Assembly: GCF_003261235.1 (NCBI RefSeq)
Contig: NZ_CP030085.1
Location: 1,519,241 to 1,583,240, forward strand
DNA: 64,000 nt
Direction of reading: 5' to 3'
Origin: Polynucleobacter paneuropaeus
Lineage (GTDB): Bacteria; Pseudomonadota; Gammaproteobacteria; Burkholderiales; Burkholderiaceae
Shown: positions 62,593 to 64,000 of the stretch, in pieces
Numbering within the stretch: position 1 is the first letter of the stretch
Layout: every line of letters starts with the position of its first letter
Notes under the pieces: generated by a model
What the model saw: only the letters and a program-made list of their open reading frames with translations
Databases searched by the model: none
Told to the model about the DNA's origin: nothing
Position numbers and translations under genes: made by a program

Positions 62593-63300
62593 CTAAGCCG
62601 TGTTCTTACTCGCCTCTTTCTTCTTAAGATAATTCCCAAGAAGGATCACAATAGCGATACCAATCCCCTCAAAAATCATATGGGCATCTGCTATTGCAGC
62701 TTGTAGCGAGTCTTTAATTGCGGGATCCTCAACGAACATTCCACCAGCAAGCAAGCCTAAGAGGCCAGCACCAACAGTAATGATGATCGGAAAACGATCC
62801 ATGACTTTAAGTAACAAAGTACTACCAAAAATGATCAAAGGAATTGAAAGTCCTAATCCGACTATCAACAAAATGAGGCGAGTTTCTTCGGGGCCTTTTT
62901 GGGCAGCAGCCGCTACAGCAATCACGTTATCCAAGCTCATCACTAAATCAGCAACTAAGATTGTCCGAATTGCAGCCCAAATATTTGAATGCCCATGTAG
63001 CTCGTCTTCCTCACCGCTATCAGCCAAAAGCTGAACACCGATATAGACCAACAGCACTGCGCCAATGATTTTTAAATATGGAAGTGCCAATAACTGGACA
63101 GCTGTGATAGTGAGAATCACGCGCAAAATAATTGCTGCGGCACTCCCCCAGAAGATCGCCCGCTTTTGTTGATTATGGGCAAGATTGCGAGAAGCCATTG
63201 CAATCACTACTGCGTTATCCCCAGATAGCAGAATATTTGCCACAACAATAGAAAGTAGAGCCGTCCAGAAAGGCGCTTCTGATAAAAATACAAAGTCCAT
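62593..63300 (-). CDS. TerC family integral membrane protein
   Basis: This 235-residue protein has about seven membrane helices and the TerC signature acidic motifs in helices: LSGDNAVVIAMASRNL near residue 26 and VADLVMSLDNVIAVAAAA near residue 116. Relatives (YjbE/Alx/MntY group) export manganese or help metal loading of exported proteins; the name tellurium resistance is historical. A strong GGAGG precedes the ATG. It follows sucD by 30 bases, a common neighbourhood in Burkholderiales. Confidence 0.9.
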   Translation of the reverse strand: MDFVFLSEAPFWTALLSIVVANILLSGDNAVVIAMASRNLAHNQQKRAIFWGSAAAIILRVILTITAVQLLALPYLKIIGAVLLVYIGVQLLADSGEEDELHGHSNIWAAIRTILVADLVMSLDNVIAVAAAAQKGPEETRLILLIVGLGLSIPLIIFGSTLLLKVMDRFPIIITVGAGLLGLLAGGMFVEDPAIKDSLQAAIADAHMIFEGIGIAIVILLGNYLKKKEASKNTA

Positions 63301-63330
63301 AGTGCCTCCTACATTATTTTTATTTACGCA

Positions 63331-64000
63331 CTACAGCATTGCTTTTAATAAAGCTGCCATCTCAGATGGATTCTTAGTAACCTTAAAGCCGCACTCTTCC
63401 ATCACTGCTAATTTGGCATCTGCCGTATCGGCTCCACCAGAAATCAAAGCACCTGCGTGGCCCATTCGTTTTCCGGGAGGCGCTGTTACACCAGCAATGA
63501 AGCCGACAACTGGCTTTTTCATATGATCTTTACACCAACGCGCTGCTTCCGCTTCGTCTGGCCCGCCAATCTCACCAATCATAATCACTGCATCAGTATC
63601 TGGATCGTCGTTAAACATTCTCATGATGTCGATATGTTTTAGGCCATTGATTGGATCGCCACCAATACCAACCGCCGTGGATTGACCTAAGCCAATCGCT
63701 GTGAGCTGACCCACTGCTTCATAGGTCAAGGTTCCAGAGCGACTTACAACACCAATACGGCCTTTTTTATGAATGTGTCCTGGCATGATGCCGATCTTGA
63801 TTTCATCGGGAGTGATGATGCCAGGGCAGTTAGGTCCAAGTAATAAGGTCTTCTTACCGCCAGCCGCCTCTTTAGCCTTCATCTTATTGCGAACTTCCAA
63901 CATATCCCTAACCGGAATACCTTCAGTAATACAGATCACAAAATCGAGGTCTGCCTCAACCGCCTCCCAAATCGCTGCTGCTGCACCTGGGGGAGGTACA
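63331..64000 (-). CDS. sucD: succinate-CoA ligase alpha subunit, N-terminus cut by the window
   Basis: This is the greater part (about 222 residues) of the ADP/GDP-forming succinyl-CoA synthetase alpha subunit of the citric acid cycle. Reading on from an internal GTG, the frame stays open to the window edge with VPPPGAAAAIWEAVEADLDF, so the start lies outside. Seen are CITEGIP, LGPNCPGIITP, GIGGDPINGLKHIDIM and the region of the phosphorylated His in GKRMGHAGALISGG. A TerC-family gene follows downstream. Confidence 0.96.
   Translation of the reverse strand, partial: VPPPGAAAAIWEAVEADLDFVICITEGIPVRDMLEVRNKMKAKEAAGGKKTLLLGPNCPGIITPDEIKIGIMPGHIHKKGRIGVVSRSGTLTYEAVGQLTAIGLGQSTAVGIGGDPINGLKHIDIMRMFNDDPDTDAVIMIGEIGGPDEAEAARWCKDHMKKPVVGFIAGVTAPPGKRMGHAGALISGGADTADAKLAVMEECGFKVTKNPSEMAALLKAML

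Noticed and set aside
1..64000. tRNA, rRNA, CRISPR arrays, riboswitches, prophage or IS elements
   Set aside because: Gaps between genes were read by eye; no cloverleaf, regularly spaced repeat, transposase or known riboswitch pattern was recognised. A covariance-model search would be needed to exclude small RNAs.

Overview
The window looks like chromosomal DNA of a free-living betaproteobacterium of the Burkholderiaceae, most likely Polynucleobacter or a close relative. This is inferred from protein character, moderate G+C of the core genes, very tight packing, and gene orders typical of that group (oxyR-recG beside queA-tgt-yajC-secD-secF; pgk-pyk-fba-purC-purE-purK). No rRNA, tRNA, CRISPR array, integrase or insertion sequence was recognised. 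The two ends are cut genes: recN at the left and sucD at the right.

Layout. 1-11421: recN end, glnE, yhdP, a nitrilase-family hydrolase, tldD and aroG. 11452-18420: a cobalamin adenosyltransferase, the glycolate oxidase genes glcDEF, yggS, proC and ubiA. 18413-26968: oxyR and recG back to back with queA, tgt and the Sec accessory genes yajC-secD-secF. 26965-34636: waaA and purB, a glutathione transferase, mnmA, and a three-subunit proton-translocating transhydrogenase (pntA1-pntA2-pntB).

34637-40044 is an AT-rich accessory block. It holds a truncated methyltransferase remnant, a small SAM methyltransferase, a glycosyltransferase-like gene, and a translationally coupled pair made of a TPR/O-GlcNAc-transferase-like (GT41) protein and a CgeB-like glycosyltransferase. 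It is probably a variable surface- or protein-glycosylation locus. An MFS transporter and groES-groEL follow, the latter under a CIRCE operator and a good sigma70-type promoter.

43741-47784 is the most interesting part. A catalytically degenerate EAL protein, a BvgA/EvgA-type response regulator and a BvgS-like hybrid kinase lie in one tight operon. In front of it is an inverted repeat built of TTTCCTA-type heptads, resembling BvgA binding sites. Together this looks like a compact Bvg-like phosphorelay with its own BvgR-like member.

47823-64000 returns to core genes: dacB, then on the opposite strand a glycolysis/purine cluster (pgk-pyk-fba-purC-purE-purK-tsaC), ilvE, a small zinc-finger protein, waaF, an NTF2-like protein, a BepA-like M48 protease, moaC, a type IV pilin with an unusually long acidic leader, a TerC-family membrane protein and sucD.

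Several genes lack a Shine-Dalgarno sequence and instead have a -10-like hexamer 6-7 bases before the start codon (yhdP, aroG, glcD, oxyR, moaC), suggesting leaderless mRNAs. All assignments come from reading the sequence and remembered family knowledge; no database search was run.
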